Shown here: positions 22,901-35,955 of the stretch, piece after piece
Layout of the letters: every line of letters starts with the position of its first letter
How positions within the stretch are numbered: the first letter of the stretch is position 1
Source of the DNA: Neoechinorhynchus agilis
Taxonomy: Eukaryota > Acanthocephala
Assembly: GCA_051530055.1 (NCBI GenBank)
Contig: CM121343.1
Span: 1,178,001 to 1,242,000 of the forward strand
Length of the DNA: 64,000 bases
Reading direction: 5' to 3'
Position numbers and translations under genes: made by a program
The notes under the pieces: generated by a model
The model's database searches: none
What the model was told of the DNA's origin: nothing
Seen by the model: the letters and a program-made list of their open reading frames with translations, nothing else

Positions 22901-24158
22901 AAGGTGGGCGGTACAAGAATCATAAAATGACAAACGTAACATAAAAAAGTAGTGGTATGAAGAATATTCGAAACTTTAGTATGACTCATGAAAATATTCA
23001 CTCGTCAGCCTAAAAGGTTCACAATTGAACAACACCAATTGTGGTTTCGTTCATGTCATTTGGCCTCAAAAATTTTCTCGTCCTAATTAAAAATTACGGA
23101 GTTTAAGAAAATACAAATTCTAAAAGAGATGTTTGTTCAAACTATCAATGTTAACGCCTAAAATCAAAAGCTACATAGTTTTTGGCTTACCATCTTCTTT
23201 AAAAGACTTAAATATATTCTCTTCTCCGACAACAAGTATCGTTCGCTAACGAAGAGTTTACTGAATCGTTAGTCCAGTCACACGGCGGGAATGGTAGTGG
23301 TCCTCTCGTCGAAGCTACGATTTCATTGTTATGAAATACAGGGAGTGAGAAAGCGCGCAATTCCTTTGCATGAGAAACACGTCGATGCCATTGTTTGCTG
23401 CTGCTGCTGAGAAATGGCTGATAACACAATGAGGATGATCATTTTCTAAATTAGTGTTTAAAGTGCAAAAACCTTCCTTAAATTATGATGATGATGTATT
23501 TATTGTGTTATTTAACCTTTCAAACAAATACACTCGCAATCAAGCGCTGAGAATTCATTGTTTCTTTGATTTAGTCATCCACACTGGTCCGTGATTCGAA
23601 TCAAAGCGCGAATAAACGACGCGTAATGTTGAGTTTCGATCAAATCACGCATTGGATTCGTGATGAATACCGAAAACTTCCCTAAAAGACAATGAAGGCG
23701 GTTGGGGACCCGAAATAATAAAACATCGATCGAACGATGGTCAAAAATTCACTTTGGGTTTCTTCCAGCTCACACACCTGATGACGTCATACAACGATGT
23801 CAACACACATGCACACACCAACTTCAAAACTCGAATTGGTAATGTGAGTCGAATTAATGCTTATGGCACCGTTCTTCGAAAGAATATGGCTCGCTTGATT
23901 GAACGATTATTTTAAAAGTCGAATATATGTTTAACATTGCCGATAAAATATGGTGAAGAAAATAAGAACTGAGAAATTCAATTTTATTGTGAATTTTCGG
24001 CCTTAGCGTAGGCCTTCTTCAGACTATTGTTAAAGTGAACACCTACACTCCAAAAAGCATCTACACACGGCATCCCCTCGAATGACGTATTTGGTGTACG
24101 CCGAAAGACATTTTTCCATAATGTATCCGCAGTCTATCTAGATGACATTTTGATTAAG
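19991..24158. other. Gene-poor AT-rich intergenic region
   Basis: Four kilobases between the divergent DOT1 and PLD genes. No family is recognised. One ATG frame at 22521-22769 (about 82 codons; Glu/Lys-rich, 'YLKTYETMLEKEALKIRNEE') could be a coiled-coil peptide but has no support. A hammerhead-like arm lies at 23975-24022 (minus). Confidence 0.45.
23975..24022 (-). repeat. Single-arm hammerhead-like repeat
   Basis: On the minus strand: CTGAAGA, A, GGCC, eight-base loop, GGCC, GAAA, then an AT-rich segment whose ends pair (ATTC ... GAAT). It has the same layout as the palindrome arms elsewhere in the window, but without an adjoining inverted copy. Confidence 0.55.
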
Positions 24159-27100
24159 ATGTCCATCTCTGTTTCACAAGTTCAGCCATCAACGTCGTCT
24201 ACAACGCCCGTTACAAATGAAGAGACGCGAACGTCACGGCCGTCAGTATTATGTATCCGACAAATTCGGCTATTCTTTGGAGCGCTCAAGAAGCGATGCC
24301 GCAAAAAAGAGAGTAATCGACGCAAACGTCAGAACTCTGTACATAAAGGCTTACACTCCTTTGAGGAATTGTCCGGTGGTGTTTCTATAGCCTGCAGCTT
24401 ATCTGAGGTTATCCGTGAAGATCATTTCCGTTACCACCCTAATCCATTCATCTACAAGTTGTCTTTGATTTATCCAAGTGGTCACCGTCTGGATTATACC
24501 AATCTTTTGCGACGATGTTTTCATTTTTCCATTTCTTTGGGATGATAGAATTGGAGACGTGTGATGATCATAATCCTTTCCCCCGGATGATCACCACACA
24601 TCTCCAACTCTATCATCCCAAAGGATTTTCTATTCGATACTGAAATAAACTAGGTAATAAATGTATCCTTGCCCAAAGTGCGTCTGTAGCATTCATAGCA
24701 ACTTTTTTGAAGAGTACAAATGCGTTCTATAATCTATGGGAATAATTCAGGGATATTGGAACCACGAAAATGCTTTCTAACACGTTGTCAACGTTTTTTC
24801 TTACATCCGTCTATAGAAATTAAGCGTTTGTCTATTTCCCTTTGACCTCTATATACCGTTTGGCTAAGGTTTCGCTCTTTTCTTAGTTGAACCGACGATA
24901 TTCGTCGATTCTTACCATAAATCTTATTTTTCTAAACATTCATTTATATCCGGTTGGTGGTCACTTCTTTACCATGACAATGAAAGGAATGGCGATTCAT
25001 GTGAATGGTTTATATATCGGACTTACAATGAGCTAGTCATGTTTTTTGAGCTAATGTTCGTCGCGAACGCTCGAGACAAATTAAAGAGATGTGCCCACCG
25101 TTCTACAGACCTCGATGATCATGATGGACAAAAAGAACAATCTTTCCTAACGGCTACCAATTTGCTTCTCTTGAAACCCGTAATTACTCTTACTGAAGAT
25201 GAAGCTCTTAGAAGGTCACATGCAATTGTCACTCATTTTCAACATGTCTTGGACGATCCGGGAATGTTGGCACGACCAGAGTGTCTCCGATTCATTGAAG
25301 TTTCACTGTTTAGTTTCAGAAATAATGAAGGTCTTACGAAGTTAAAAGAAGGAGCTGTCAAAAAAAGATGCGGTGGCTATAGTCGATGGTTCTTGTCCTT
25401 AAAGTCTTTGTGCAATTTAATTTTCAGATGGAGATCATGGTAAATATTTCTTGTTTTTCATTGTCCCCAAGGAACATTTTCCTTTTTATCGTTCGATAAA
25501 GTAAAATGCAACTTCACTAGGCAATATATAGTTCGAATTTCACTTTAAACAATCAGTGACTCATTGGGTAAATTTGCTCTTAAATTTATTTAACTCCCCT
25601 TTTAGCGTATGTAATACTTTATTTGAATTCCTAGTATGGGTTTTTCCAATATTTATTCGCGAATATTTATACGAGGCAATCACAATTTATTAAATCAAAA
25701 ACTTGAAATATTGACCGAAAAATTACTTCCGCTCAGAATATCTTAACAGGAGCATCCATAATTTTATCTAGTGATGTCAACAGAACTCGGTTATGAGCAT
25801 GTGTAAAAATTGCTCCCAATCAAGTGATTTTTGTAGCACTTGCCAAAATTTTCTTGAGTGTTCCTCGGGCAATGAAACTCTTTATTTTTTCTATAAATCT
25901 ACCAATAAATTAGTTGGTTGCTCATTGGCGACAGCTATATTGCATATGTTCATCCGAAAAGTGGCGAGATTCGCGGAGTGATGTTGTTCGATGATCGATT
26001 CAAATGTACACAATGCATGAGTTGGAAAAAGAGTAAATCAGGGTTGATGCTTCAAAATGCCTCAAGGTTGTCTTACCGCTAAGTGTATGCCCATCTTAAT
26101 TCTTATAATTTTTTAGAAGTCTCACAATAGTATGTAGCAACCATCGTCGATGTACTGACTTCAGAGAATCCATACTGAATGCAGCTGAAAAATCTGAATA
26201 TTTCTGCGCTAGCAACAGGTTTAAGTCCTTCGCACCCGTTCGGCAGAATGTCAATATAAAATGGCTAGTCGACGGTGCGTCTTATTTTGAAGCAATGGCT
26301 GACATGATTATAAAAGCAAAAGAAGAGATATTTATAACTGATTGGTTTTTAAGTCCGGAACTTCACCTTAAAAGACCGGCACTGGATAATCAGTGGCGTT
26401 TGGACAATCTACTGAGGTCTAAGGCAGAAGAGGGAGTGCGGATATACGTATTACTTTACAAGGAGGTAGATTTTGTGCTCGGTACAAATAGTGCTTATTC
26501 AAAAAAGAAATTAATGAACTCGCACTCGAACATCAAAGTCCTCAGGTACCCTGATCACCGAAATCCCGTACGCTCAACTGTTCTATGGGCCAACCACGAA
26601 AAGATTCTGATAATAGATCAGTCCATCGCATTCTTTGGGGGATTTGATATATGTTATGGACGGTGGGACGATTGTACCCATAGATTATCGGATTTGGGCA
26701 CACCGGGCGCCTCTGATCTTTTTACAAATGCAGTAACAACCTCGAACGCTACATCGAATCAAAAAACGCATAAAAATCGAACTTCGAAACCACTGAAGCT
26801 CGCTGATAACCAAATTATGTCAGCACCATGGTCAACAGTTTGTTCAAAACAAATTGATATTACGCCATCGTGTATTGATAAATATTTGAAACAGTCAATT
26901 CCGGATTACATTGATGGAAATAATAAAAAAATGAGAGATAATAACGCATGCGATGCGGACCTCGACGAACGAACTGAAAAGGTTCAACCACAACGTTCAC
27001 TCTCTTGCCATCCGTTTTTAACTTCTACCGATAAGAAGAGGCTTGCTAGACTTAGGGCACGGACGATTAGTCTTGATTCAGTCGATTACGAGTCACCGAT

Positions 27101-28195
27101 CGTTGATAAGCGTTCAGTGCTTTTGGCAAGTGGTATTGATTGTATTCGAACGTGTATTGGTCGCGGTAGTCGTCATCGAAACAGCTTTTCACATGGACTA
27201 GGCGAACATGCATCAATGTGTCTTAGTCTTGATTCAGGCATTGCCTACATCAGTATAACCGAATCTCTCAATCAACTTGATCGCCCTGCCCGTGTTTCTA
27301 TACGAAGACGAATCCGCGAAAAATTAAAATATATACCAAGATTAAATTTTCTACATCCAGTTTTATACAACCAGACCGGAGAACATCCATCGGACGTTTC
27401 ATCGCCAACAATGCATGGACAGCAGCGACCTTGCAGTTCTCAACACCGCAAACGTGCCTTTGAACGACAATTAGCTGCTTTTGGAGAACTTGTATTGGAA
27501 AAGTTTGTGCACCCGGTTAGTTTTTGTTTTGGATCTGGGACGAAAGCACTGTCAAATGAGCATCTGATTTCTATGTTCGAGATCATTTCTGTAGACTCGC
27601 TGCCACTAAAATAGACTTCTCTGATTAAAAATGCTCAAAAATTATACGCAATTGCAACGTAACAAAGGTTTTAATTAAATGCGATTTTATCTAATGTAAT
27701 TATAATTTTTTGGTCTTAATATCTAAAGAAATTCTTCAGCTTAGAAATCTTTTTCTTTGTGTTAGATTTGCAGATGAAAATTTGGCGGTACTTGCATTTC
27801 TGCCCTACGCATAAGTTCATATCCCATGCCACAGGTAGAATGGATTAAGGTTATGGCCTGGTAAGGATTATTCAAATATTGTTTTAAAAGACTTCAGATC
27901 AGTGGATACTCCATTTGAGGATTCAATTGATCGAGCCACTCTTCCTCGAATGCCATGGCATGACGTGGGCGGTGTAGTCAGCGGTAAAGCTGCGCAGGAT
28001 ATTGCGAGGCACTTTATTCAAAGGTGGAATTTCGTAAAAGTGCTAAAATTCAAGACAGATCACGTTTATCCATTACTTCTTCCACGATCATCGTCTAGAT
28101 CAAGGGCGCGAATCGATATTGATGATCTTCACCCTCAAAAGTGTCAGGTTCAAGTATTGCGTAGTGTCTGCAAGTGGTCAGCTGGAGTGGGACAT
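24159..28195 (+). CDS. PLD1: Phospholipase D1/D2-type enzyme, 3' half missing
   Basis: Hydrolyses phosphatidylcholine to phosphatidic acid. Exons: 24159-24470, 24970-25439, 25914-26066, 26117-27515, 27839-28195. The order is PX ('[12 protein letters not shown]'), a PH-like region ('[20 protein letters not shown]'), then the PLD core: '[19 protein letters not shown]' and the first HKD motif '[16 protein letters not shown]', followed by 'CYGRWDD'. A long variable loop follows, then '[19 protein letters not shown]' and 'RHFIQRWNF'. Coding ends after '[10 protein letters not shown]' at a GTATGG donor. The second HKD motif and C-terminus, essential in the family, are not found. The satellite array starts about 30 bases on. 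The first intron is of the TA/inverted-repeat type; the others are GT-AG (474, 50 and 323 nt). Confidence 0.88.
24471..24969 (+). other. Non-canonical inverted-repeat intron in PLD (499 nt)
   Basis: No GT-AG pair keeps the frame. Bounded by TA, the ends read TATCCAAGTGGTCACC and, on the other strand, TAAAGAAGTGACCACC. Removal leaving one TA joins 'YKLSLI' to '[13 protein letters not shown]', restoring a continuous PX domain. It contains a fold-back repeat at about 24531-24626. Confidence 0.7.
24531..24626. repeat. Fold-back element (GATGATAGA family)
   Basis: The arms (CTTTGGGATGATAGAATTGG and its near complement) pair over about 43 bases around a short C-rich loop. Related end sequence ('TATCATCCCGAAGGATTTTC') occurs at 37012-37034 and, diverged, at 54820-54845. 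Confidence 0.7.
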
Positions 28196-28227
28196 GTATG
28201 GAGGCGCATCGAGTGGCTTTGGTGGAA

Positions 28228-31200
28228 ACTAGAGGGATGGGTGCGGACCAACGCTACCCCGACCAAAATCAACAGGCTGTGGACCCAAATTCAGCCGTGT
28301 ATAGTTAACTTCATTTACACTTAAAAAGATGTATCCGACTAACTTCAACAGACGCTAAATAAAAATCGAAGCTGATCCCAGGAAAAGTGGCGAATTTTGT
28401 ACATTCCTTAGTTGTGTCGAAGTTCTCTACTGGATTAGAGTTCCTAATCCCTCGAAGAATACGAAATACCGCAAGAGCGAGGAAACTCACTGTTGAGTCC
28501 CGCCTCCTTGGGATTTTGTCTGAGTAGTTGGAGGGATGGGTGCGGACCAACGCTACCCCGACCAAAATCAATAGGCTGTGGACCCAAATTCAGCAGTGTA
28601 TAGTTAACTTCATTTACACTTAAAAAAATGTATCCGACTAAGTTCAACAGACGCTAAATAAAAACCTAAGCTGATCCCAGAAAAAGTGGCGAATTTTGTA
28701 CATTCCTTAGTTGTTTCGAGGTTCTCTACTGGACTAGAGTTCCTAATCCCTCAAAGAATACGAAATACCGCAAGAGGGAGGAAACTCACTGTTGAGTCCC
28801 GCCTCCTTGGGATTTATCTGAGTAGTTGGAGGGATGGGTGCGGACCAACGCTACCTCGAACAAAATCAATAGGCTGTGGACCCAAATTCAGCCGTGTATA
28901 GTTAACTTCATTTACACTTAAAAAGATGTATCCGACTAAGTTCAACAGACGCTAAATAAAAATCGAAGCTGATCCCAGAAAAAGTGGCGAATTTTGTACA
29001 TTCCTTAGTTGTTTCGAGGTTCTCTACTGGATTAGAGTTCCTAATCCCTCAAAGGGTACGAAATACCGCAAGAGTTAGGAAACTCACTGTTGAGTCCCAC
29101 CTCCTTGGGATTTTATCTGAGTAGTTGGAGGGATGGGTGCGGACCAACGCTACCCCAACCAAAATCAATAGGCTGTGGACCCAAATTCAGCCGTGTATAG
29201 TTAACTTCATTTACACTTAAAAAGATGTATCCGACTAAGTTCAACAGACGCTAACAAAAATCGAAGCTGATCCCAGGAAAAAGTGGCGAATTTTGTACAT
29301 TCTCAGTTGTGTCGAAGTTCTCTACTGGATTAGAGTTCCTAATCCCTCGAAGAATACGAAATACCGCAAGAGCGAGGAAACTCACTGTTGAGTCCCGCCT
29401 CCTTGGGATTTTGTCTGAGTAGTTGGAGGGATGGGTGCGGACCAACGCTACCCCGACCAAAATCAATAGGCTGTGGACCCAATTTCAGCCGTGTATAGTT
29501 AACTTCATTTACACTTAAAAAAATGTATCCGACTAAGTTCAACAGACGCTAAATAAAAATCGAAGTGATCCCAGAAAAAGTGGCGAATTTTGTACATTCC
29601 TTAGTTGTTTCGAGGTTCTCTACTGGACTAGAGTTCCTAATCCCTCAAAGAATACGAAATACCGCAAGAGGGAGGAAACTCACTGTTGAGTCCCACCTCC
29701 TTGGGATTTATCTGAGTAGTTGGAGGGATGGGTGCGGACCAACGCTACCCCGACCAAAATCAATAGGCTGTGGACCCAAATTCAGCCGTGTATAGTTAAC
29801 TTCATTTACACTTAAAAAAATGTATCCGACTAAGTTCAACAGAAGCTAAATAAAAACCTAAGCTGATCCCAGAAAAAGTGGCGAATTTTGTACATTCCTT
29901 AGTTTTTTTCGAGGTTCTCTACTGGATTAGAGTTCCTAATCCTTCAAAGAATACGAAATACCGCAAGAGGGAGGAAACTCACTGTTGAGTCCCACCTCCT
30001 TGGGATTTTATCTGAGTAGTTGGAGGGATGGGTGCGGACCAACGCTACCCCAACCAAAATCAATAGGCTGTGGACCCAAATTCAGCCTTGTATAGTTAAC
30101 TTCATTTACACTTAAAAAAATGTATCCGACTACGTTCAACAGACGCTAAATAAAAATCGAAGCTGATCCCAGGAAAAGTGGCGAATTTTGTACATTCCTT
30201 AGTTGTGTCGAAGTTCTCTACTGGATTAGAGTTCCTAATCCCTCAAAGGGTACGAAATACCGCAAGAGGGAGGAAACTCGCTGTTGAGTCCCACCTCCTT
30301 GGGATTTATCTGAGTAGTTGGAGGGATGGGTGCGGACCAACGCTACCCCAACCAAAATCAATAGGCTGTGGACCCAAATTCAGACGTGTATAGTTAACTT
30401 CATTTACACTTAAAAGGATGTATCCGACTAAGTTCAACAGACGCTAAATAAAAATCGAAGCTGATCCCAGGAAAAGTGGCGAATTTAATTACATTCCATA
30501 GTAGTGTCGAGGTTCTCTACTGGATTAGAGTTCCTAATCCCTCAAAGGGTACGAAATACCGCAAGAGGGAGGAAACTCACTTATGAGTCCCACCTCCTTG
30601 GGATTTTATCTGAGTAGTTGGAGGGATGGGTGCGGACCAACGCTACCCCGACCAAAATCAATAGGCTGTGGACCAAAATTCAGCCGTGTATAGTTAACTT
30701 CATTTACACTTAAAAGGATGTATCCGACTAAGTTCAACAGACGCTAAATAAAAATCGAAGGTGATCCCAGGAAAAGTGGCGAATTTTGTACATTCCTTAG
30801 TTGTGTCGAAGTTCTCTACTGGATTAGAGTTCCTAATCCCTCAAAGGGTACGAAATACCGCAAGAGGGAGGAAACTCACTGTTGAGTCCCACCTCCTTGG
30901 GATTTATCTGAGTAGTTGGAGGGATGGGTGCGGACCAACGCTACCCCGACCAAAAAAATCAATAGGCTGTGGGACTCCAATTTAGCCTTGTATAGTTAAC
31001 TTCATTTACACTTAAAAAAAATGTACCCGACTAAGTTCAACAGACGCTAAATAAAAATCGAAGCTGATCCCAGGAAAAGTGGCGAATTTTGTACATTCCT
31101 TAGTTGTGTCGAAGTTCTCTACTGGATTAGAGTTCCTAATCCCTCAAAGGGTACGAAATACCGCAAGAGGGAGGAAACTCACTGTTGAGTCCCACCTCCT

Positions 31201-33640
31201 TGGGATTTTATCTGAGTAGTTGGAGGGATGGGTGCGGACCAACGCTACCCCGACCAAAATCAATAGGGGTTGTGGACCCAAATTTAGCCTTGTATAGTTA
31301 ACTTCATTTACACTTAAAAAAATGTACCCGACTAAGTTCAACAGACGCTAAATAAAAATCGAAGCTGATCCCAGGAAAAGTGGCGAATTTTGTACATTCC
31401 TTTGTTGTGTCGAAGTTCTCTACTGGATTAGAGTTCCTAATCCCTCAAAGGGTTCGAAATACCGCAAGAGGGAGGAAACTCACTGTTGAGTCCCGCCTCC
31501 TTGGGATTTTATCTGAGTAGTTGGAGGGATGGGTGCGGACCAACGCTACCCCGATCAAAATCAATAGGCTGTGGACCCAATTTCAGCCGTGTATAGTTAA
31601 CTTCATTTACGCTTAAAAAAATGTATCCGAGTAAGTTCAACAGACGCTAAATAAAAAATCGAAGCTGATCCCAGGAAAAGTGGCGAATTTTGTACATTCC
31701 TTAGTTGCCGAAGTTCTCTACCGATTAGAGTTCCTAATCTCAAAGGGTACGAAATACTGCAAGAGGGAGGAAACTCACTGCTGAGTCCCACCTCCTTGGG
31801 ATTTTATCTGAGTAGTTGATGGGATGGGTGCGGACCAACGCTACCCCGACCAAAATCAATAGGCTGTGGACCCAAATTCAGCCGTGTATAGTTAACTTCA
31901 TTTACACTTAAAAAGGATGTATCCGACTAAGTTCAACAGACGCTAAATAAAAATCGAAGCTTGGGAAGATCCCAGGAAAGTGGCGAATTTTGTACATTCC
32001 TTTGTTGTGTCGAAGTTCTCTACCGGATTAGGAGTTCCTAATCCCTCAAAGGGTACGAAATACCGCAAGAGGGAGGAAACTCACTGTTGAGTCCCGCCTC
32101 CTTGGGATTTTATCTGAGTAGTTGGAGGGATGGGTGCGGACCAACGCTACCCCGATCAAAATCAATAGGCTGTGGACCCAATTTCAGCCGTGTATAGTTA
32201 ACTTCATTTACACTTAAAAAGATGTATCCGACTAAGTTCAACAGACGCTAAATAAAAATCGAAGCTGATCCCATAAAAAGTGGTGAATTTTGTACATTCC
32301 TTAGTTGTTTCGAGGTTCTCTACTGGATTAGAGTTCCTAATCCCTCAAAGAATACGAAATACCGCAAGAGGGAGGAAACTCACTGTTGAGTCCCGCCTCC
32401 TTGGGATTTTATCTGAGTAGTTGGAGGGATGGGTGCGGACCAACGCTACCCCGACCAAAATCAATAGGCTGTGGACCCAATTTCAGCCGTGTATAGTTAA
32501 CTTCATTTACACTTAAAAAAATGTATCCGACTAAGTTCAGACGCTAATGAAAATCGAAGCGATCCCCCAGGAAAAGTGGCGAATTTTGTACATTCCTTTG
32601 TTGTGTCGAAGTTCTCTACCGGATTAGAGTTCCTAATCCCTCAAAGGGTACGAAATACCGCAAGAGGGAGAAATCACCGAGTCCCGCCTCCTTGGGATTT
32701 TATCTGAGTAGTTGGAGGGATGGGTGCGGACCAACGCTACCCCGATCAAAACCAAATAGCTGTGGACCCAATTTCGTTGCATAGTTAACTTCATTTACAC
32801 TTAAAGATGTATCCGACTAAGTTCAACAGACGCTAAATAAAAATTCCCCCCCCCCCCCCAACAAGGTGGTGGGTTGATCCCAAAAAAAAAAAAAGTGGCG
32901 AATTTTGTACATTCCTTAGTTGTTTCGAGGTTCTCTACTGGATTAGAGTTCCTAATCCTTCAAAGAATACGAAATACCGCAAGAGGGAGGAAACTCACTG
33001 TTGAGTCCCACCTCCTTGGGATTTATCTGAGTAGTTGGAGGGATGGGTGCGGACCAACGCTACCCCAACCAAAATCAATAGGCTGTGGACCCAATTTCAG
33101 CCGTGTATAGTTAACTTCATTTACACTTAAAAAAATGTATCCGAGTAAGTTCAACAGACGCTAAATAAAAATCGAAGCTGATCCCAGGAAAAGTGGCGAA
33201 TTTTGTACATTCCTTAGTTGTGTCGAAGTTCTCTACTGGATTAGAGTTCCTAATCCCTCAAAGGGTACGAAATACCGCAAGAGGGAGGAAACTCACTTAT
33301 GAGTCCCACCTCCTTGGGATTTTATCTGAGTAGTTGGAGGGATGGGTGCGGACCAACGCTACCCCAACCTAATCAATAGGCTGTGGACCCAAATTCAGCC
33401 GTGTATAGTTAACTTCATTTACACTTAAAAGGATGTATCCGACTAAGTTCAACAGACGCTAAATAAAAATCGAAGCTGATCCCAGAAAAAGTGGCGAATT
33501 TTGTACATTCCTTAGTTGTGTCGAAGTTCTTTACTGGATTAGAGTTCCTAATCCCTCAAAGGGTACGAAATACCGCAAGAGGGAGGAAACTCACTGTTGA
33601 GTCCGCCTCCTTGGGATTTTATGTGAGTAGTTGGAGGGAT
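28228..33640. repeat. Satellite A: about 18 tandem copies of a ~298-bp unit
   Basis: Landmark 'GGAGGGATGGGTGCGGACCA' recurs about every 298 bases from 28228 to about 33340, with a diverged last copy near 33634. Units differ by scattered substitutions and small indels. One copy near 32845-32895 carries an expanded C-run and a long A-run. Units contain open frames of 60-80 codons on both strands only because the repeat lacks stops; they are not genes. The array follows the last PLD exon directly. Confidence 0.95.
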
Positions 33641-33741
33641 GTACACATCCGTAAGGGTGCAGACCAACGCTTTCCTAACATGCCGAAGCCGTGGAGAATA
33701 CAACAAGTTTTTAAATTTTAATAACTGAAATAAATGTGTTG

Positions 33742-33869
33742 ATTTATGGCAGAAAAATTAAATGAATTGATTAAATCCGATATTTCGGCAATTACCTTGA
33801 TAAATGCACACGATTGTGGCACCGAAATGTTCGATTTAATAAATTCCTTTAATTTTTCCGCCATAAACA
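33742..33869. repeat. Fold-back element (TTTATGGC family)
   Basis: Inverted ends: TTATGGCAGAAAAATTAAA at left and AATTTTTCCGCCATAAAC at right, enclosing a second pairing (TTTCGG/CCGAAA). Same family as 36664-36816. Confidence 0.65.
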
Positions 33870-33872
33870 AAC

Positions 33873-35103
33873 ATGAATAGTGAAATAAATGTTGCTACTC
33901 TAAAGACGTTCCTTTCAAAATCCATCGATCAATTGCGGCTCACTGCCTCCAGGCTCTTGCACATCGTTCGATACGACGCTCTGTTCATATTATCACGATG
34001 TCTGTCGCTTCCGAAGATTGCGTACCTTCTGAGGACTTCTCCATGCTTTAAGTCAGTGCTCTCCAGGGATTTCGACAACAGCGTTCGATCAACCCTGTCA
34101 GAAGTACTTAACCTACGTCTGTCCGACACAGCATGGAAACAGGCGATCCTTCCCATTCGATTCGGCAGTCTTGGCATCGAGAGTGCCACCGAATTTTGCT
34201 TTTTCGTCGTCGATTTTGGCCTCTTCAGACCTTGTGCTGAGAATCATCCCACCACACATTCGACACGAGTCACATCCACCACCTGAACTGATCGAAGCGC
34301 ACGCTCAATGGACGTCAGTGTTCGGGCAGGTCGTTCCAACGGAAACAAACTCACAAAAACGTTGGACTGCCTTGCTCCACACTGCGTATTATCAGCAGCT
34401 TCTTAACTCATGCTCATCTCCCAACGATAGAGCTCGTCTCCTGGCAGTGTCAGCTCCACACTCCAGCGACTTCTTGAAGGCTTTCCCAATCACATCTGTT
34501 GGCACGAGGCTGGATGATAAGGCCATCACCGTCGCTGTGGGACTTCGGTTCGGCATCGAATTCTCAGGCTCATATACGTGTCGGTGCGGTGAGACAGTGG
34601 ACGGATCGGGAACTCACGGCCTTGACTGCAAGCGTTCAACTGCTCGCCACGCACGGCACTCAGCAGTCAACCGCATAATCAGGGAAGCCCTCTCAACGGC
34701 CGGTTTTCCAGCTCGACTCGAACCAGTTGGACTCTCCCGGAACGACGGTAAACGCCCTGATGGAGCGACTCTCCTCCCATGGTGCTCCGGGAAAATACTG
34801 GTTTGGGATTTTACCTGCCCCAACACGCTCGCAGCATCCCACTTACGGGATGCCACCTCAAAGGCGGGAGCAGTCGCCAGCTTCTCCTCGCTCGATGGGC
34901 ATCAATATATTTTCACCCCGATTGCGGTGGAAACACTGGGATGTCTCGGAAAAGAAGCCGATTATTTCCTCTCACGACTGGGAGAGATGCTAAAACATGC
35001 GACCGGCGATATGCGATCCAGCAGCTTCCTGTTGCAGCGAATCAGCGCGGCGATCCAACACGGCAATGCCGCGGCCATCAAGGAAGCTGCTGAACAAACA
35101 TAA
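33873..35103 (+). mobile_element. 5'-truncated R2-like LINE (C-terminal part)
   Basis: Two frames in the same direction, with one frame change at about 34180-34200, encode the end of a reverse transcriptase and the C-terminal domain of a site-specific-type LINE. Visible are a Cys/His knuckle ('CRCGETVDGSGTHGLDC', then 'RHARHSAVNR') and a restriction-like endonuclease ('DGKRPDGATLLPWCSGKILV', then 'WDFTC'). The RPD and WD acids match the PD-(D/E)XK pattern of R2/NeSL/HERO elements. It is clearly related to the element at 38940-42118, which keeps the whole protein. The start lies against the fold-back at 33742-33869, just past satellite A. Confidence 0.82.
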
Positions 35104-35955
35104 CATTTGAAGAAAACGAAACTATATTGATAGAATAAACTTTAAAGTTAACACAGAAATTATTTCTATCTCGCAATTGTTTTTAATTTCTATCGCTATC
35201 TTGAAAGCACTAAGATTGAAATTTGTCGATTCATTAGAGGATAACCAAATGACGAATAATCCCAAAAGTTAAAAAGATAATTTCATTATGAGCACCAAGT
35301 AAGGTAATCGATCCAATTTGGATAAGTTTCTTCTCCAAAGTTGAAATATGTGGACAACTCTTTATATCTTTGAGAGTTCTTTTGCTCCACTGCTGCCGCC
35401 ACTGATTCCGAACCTTACCTCACGGCGTTTGACTTTTCTGATTTCCTGGCGCCCAGCGAAATGCAGTCACACCGTCCGCCATCCGACCTGCAAAGATTGA
35501 TAGGTTTCAAAATATTGGGAATGTGGATCAGCGCCCTTCTGATGACAATAATGCGCCGTTTATTTGTTACTTAACAAAGAAGAGGTTGCCATGTACCTTT
35601 GGGTCCTTACATAAACATTCAAGTTCAGAGTTGTTCAAAGAATGCGGTTGTTGATGGGAGTCCGTTCGAGTGACAGCGTTGTCTCGGGAATTTTCCAAAC
35701 ACAGTAGCCGAGCTCGACTCCTTGGTTTAGCATGAAATCGGCCACTTCTTTACCATTTGAAAGATGGAAAAATGCCACGATGACTGCTGCTAGTGCCGAT
35801 TATTTCAATTTTATTGAGAATTGCATTTGGGTGATTGTTAGACAGGTCGCTTTATCAACCCCTGAGAGTAGACGAATTAATCGTCCTAGACAATATTTTG
35901 TCAATTAGTTGATATACGAAAGAATTCTAAAATTGCGATTGAAGAAGTTTCGTTC
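35104..35955. other. Spacer upstream of SF3A3
   Basis: No gene seen. It contains an old repeat at about 35560-35625 resembling 11240-11310. No PLD C-terminal exon is found here. Confidence 0.4.

Noticed and set aside
25382-25427. GT-AG intron in PLD after 'KKRCGGY'
   Set aside because: Removing it breaks the frame with the next exon, while reading through gives the same spacing to 'RW...WL' as in human PLD1.
27516-27614. Continuation of PLD coding to the stop at 27614
   Set aside because: The segment after 'VHP' has no family similarity and begins with GTTAG; splicing to 27839 restores the conserved '[13 protein letters not shown]' block.
28311-33721. Many similar 60-80 codon frames on both strands across 28-34 kb, like a repeated gene family
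   Set aside because: They repeat with the ~298-bp satellite period on both strands and shift or break with each indel; there is no coding bias.
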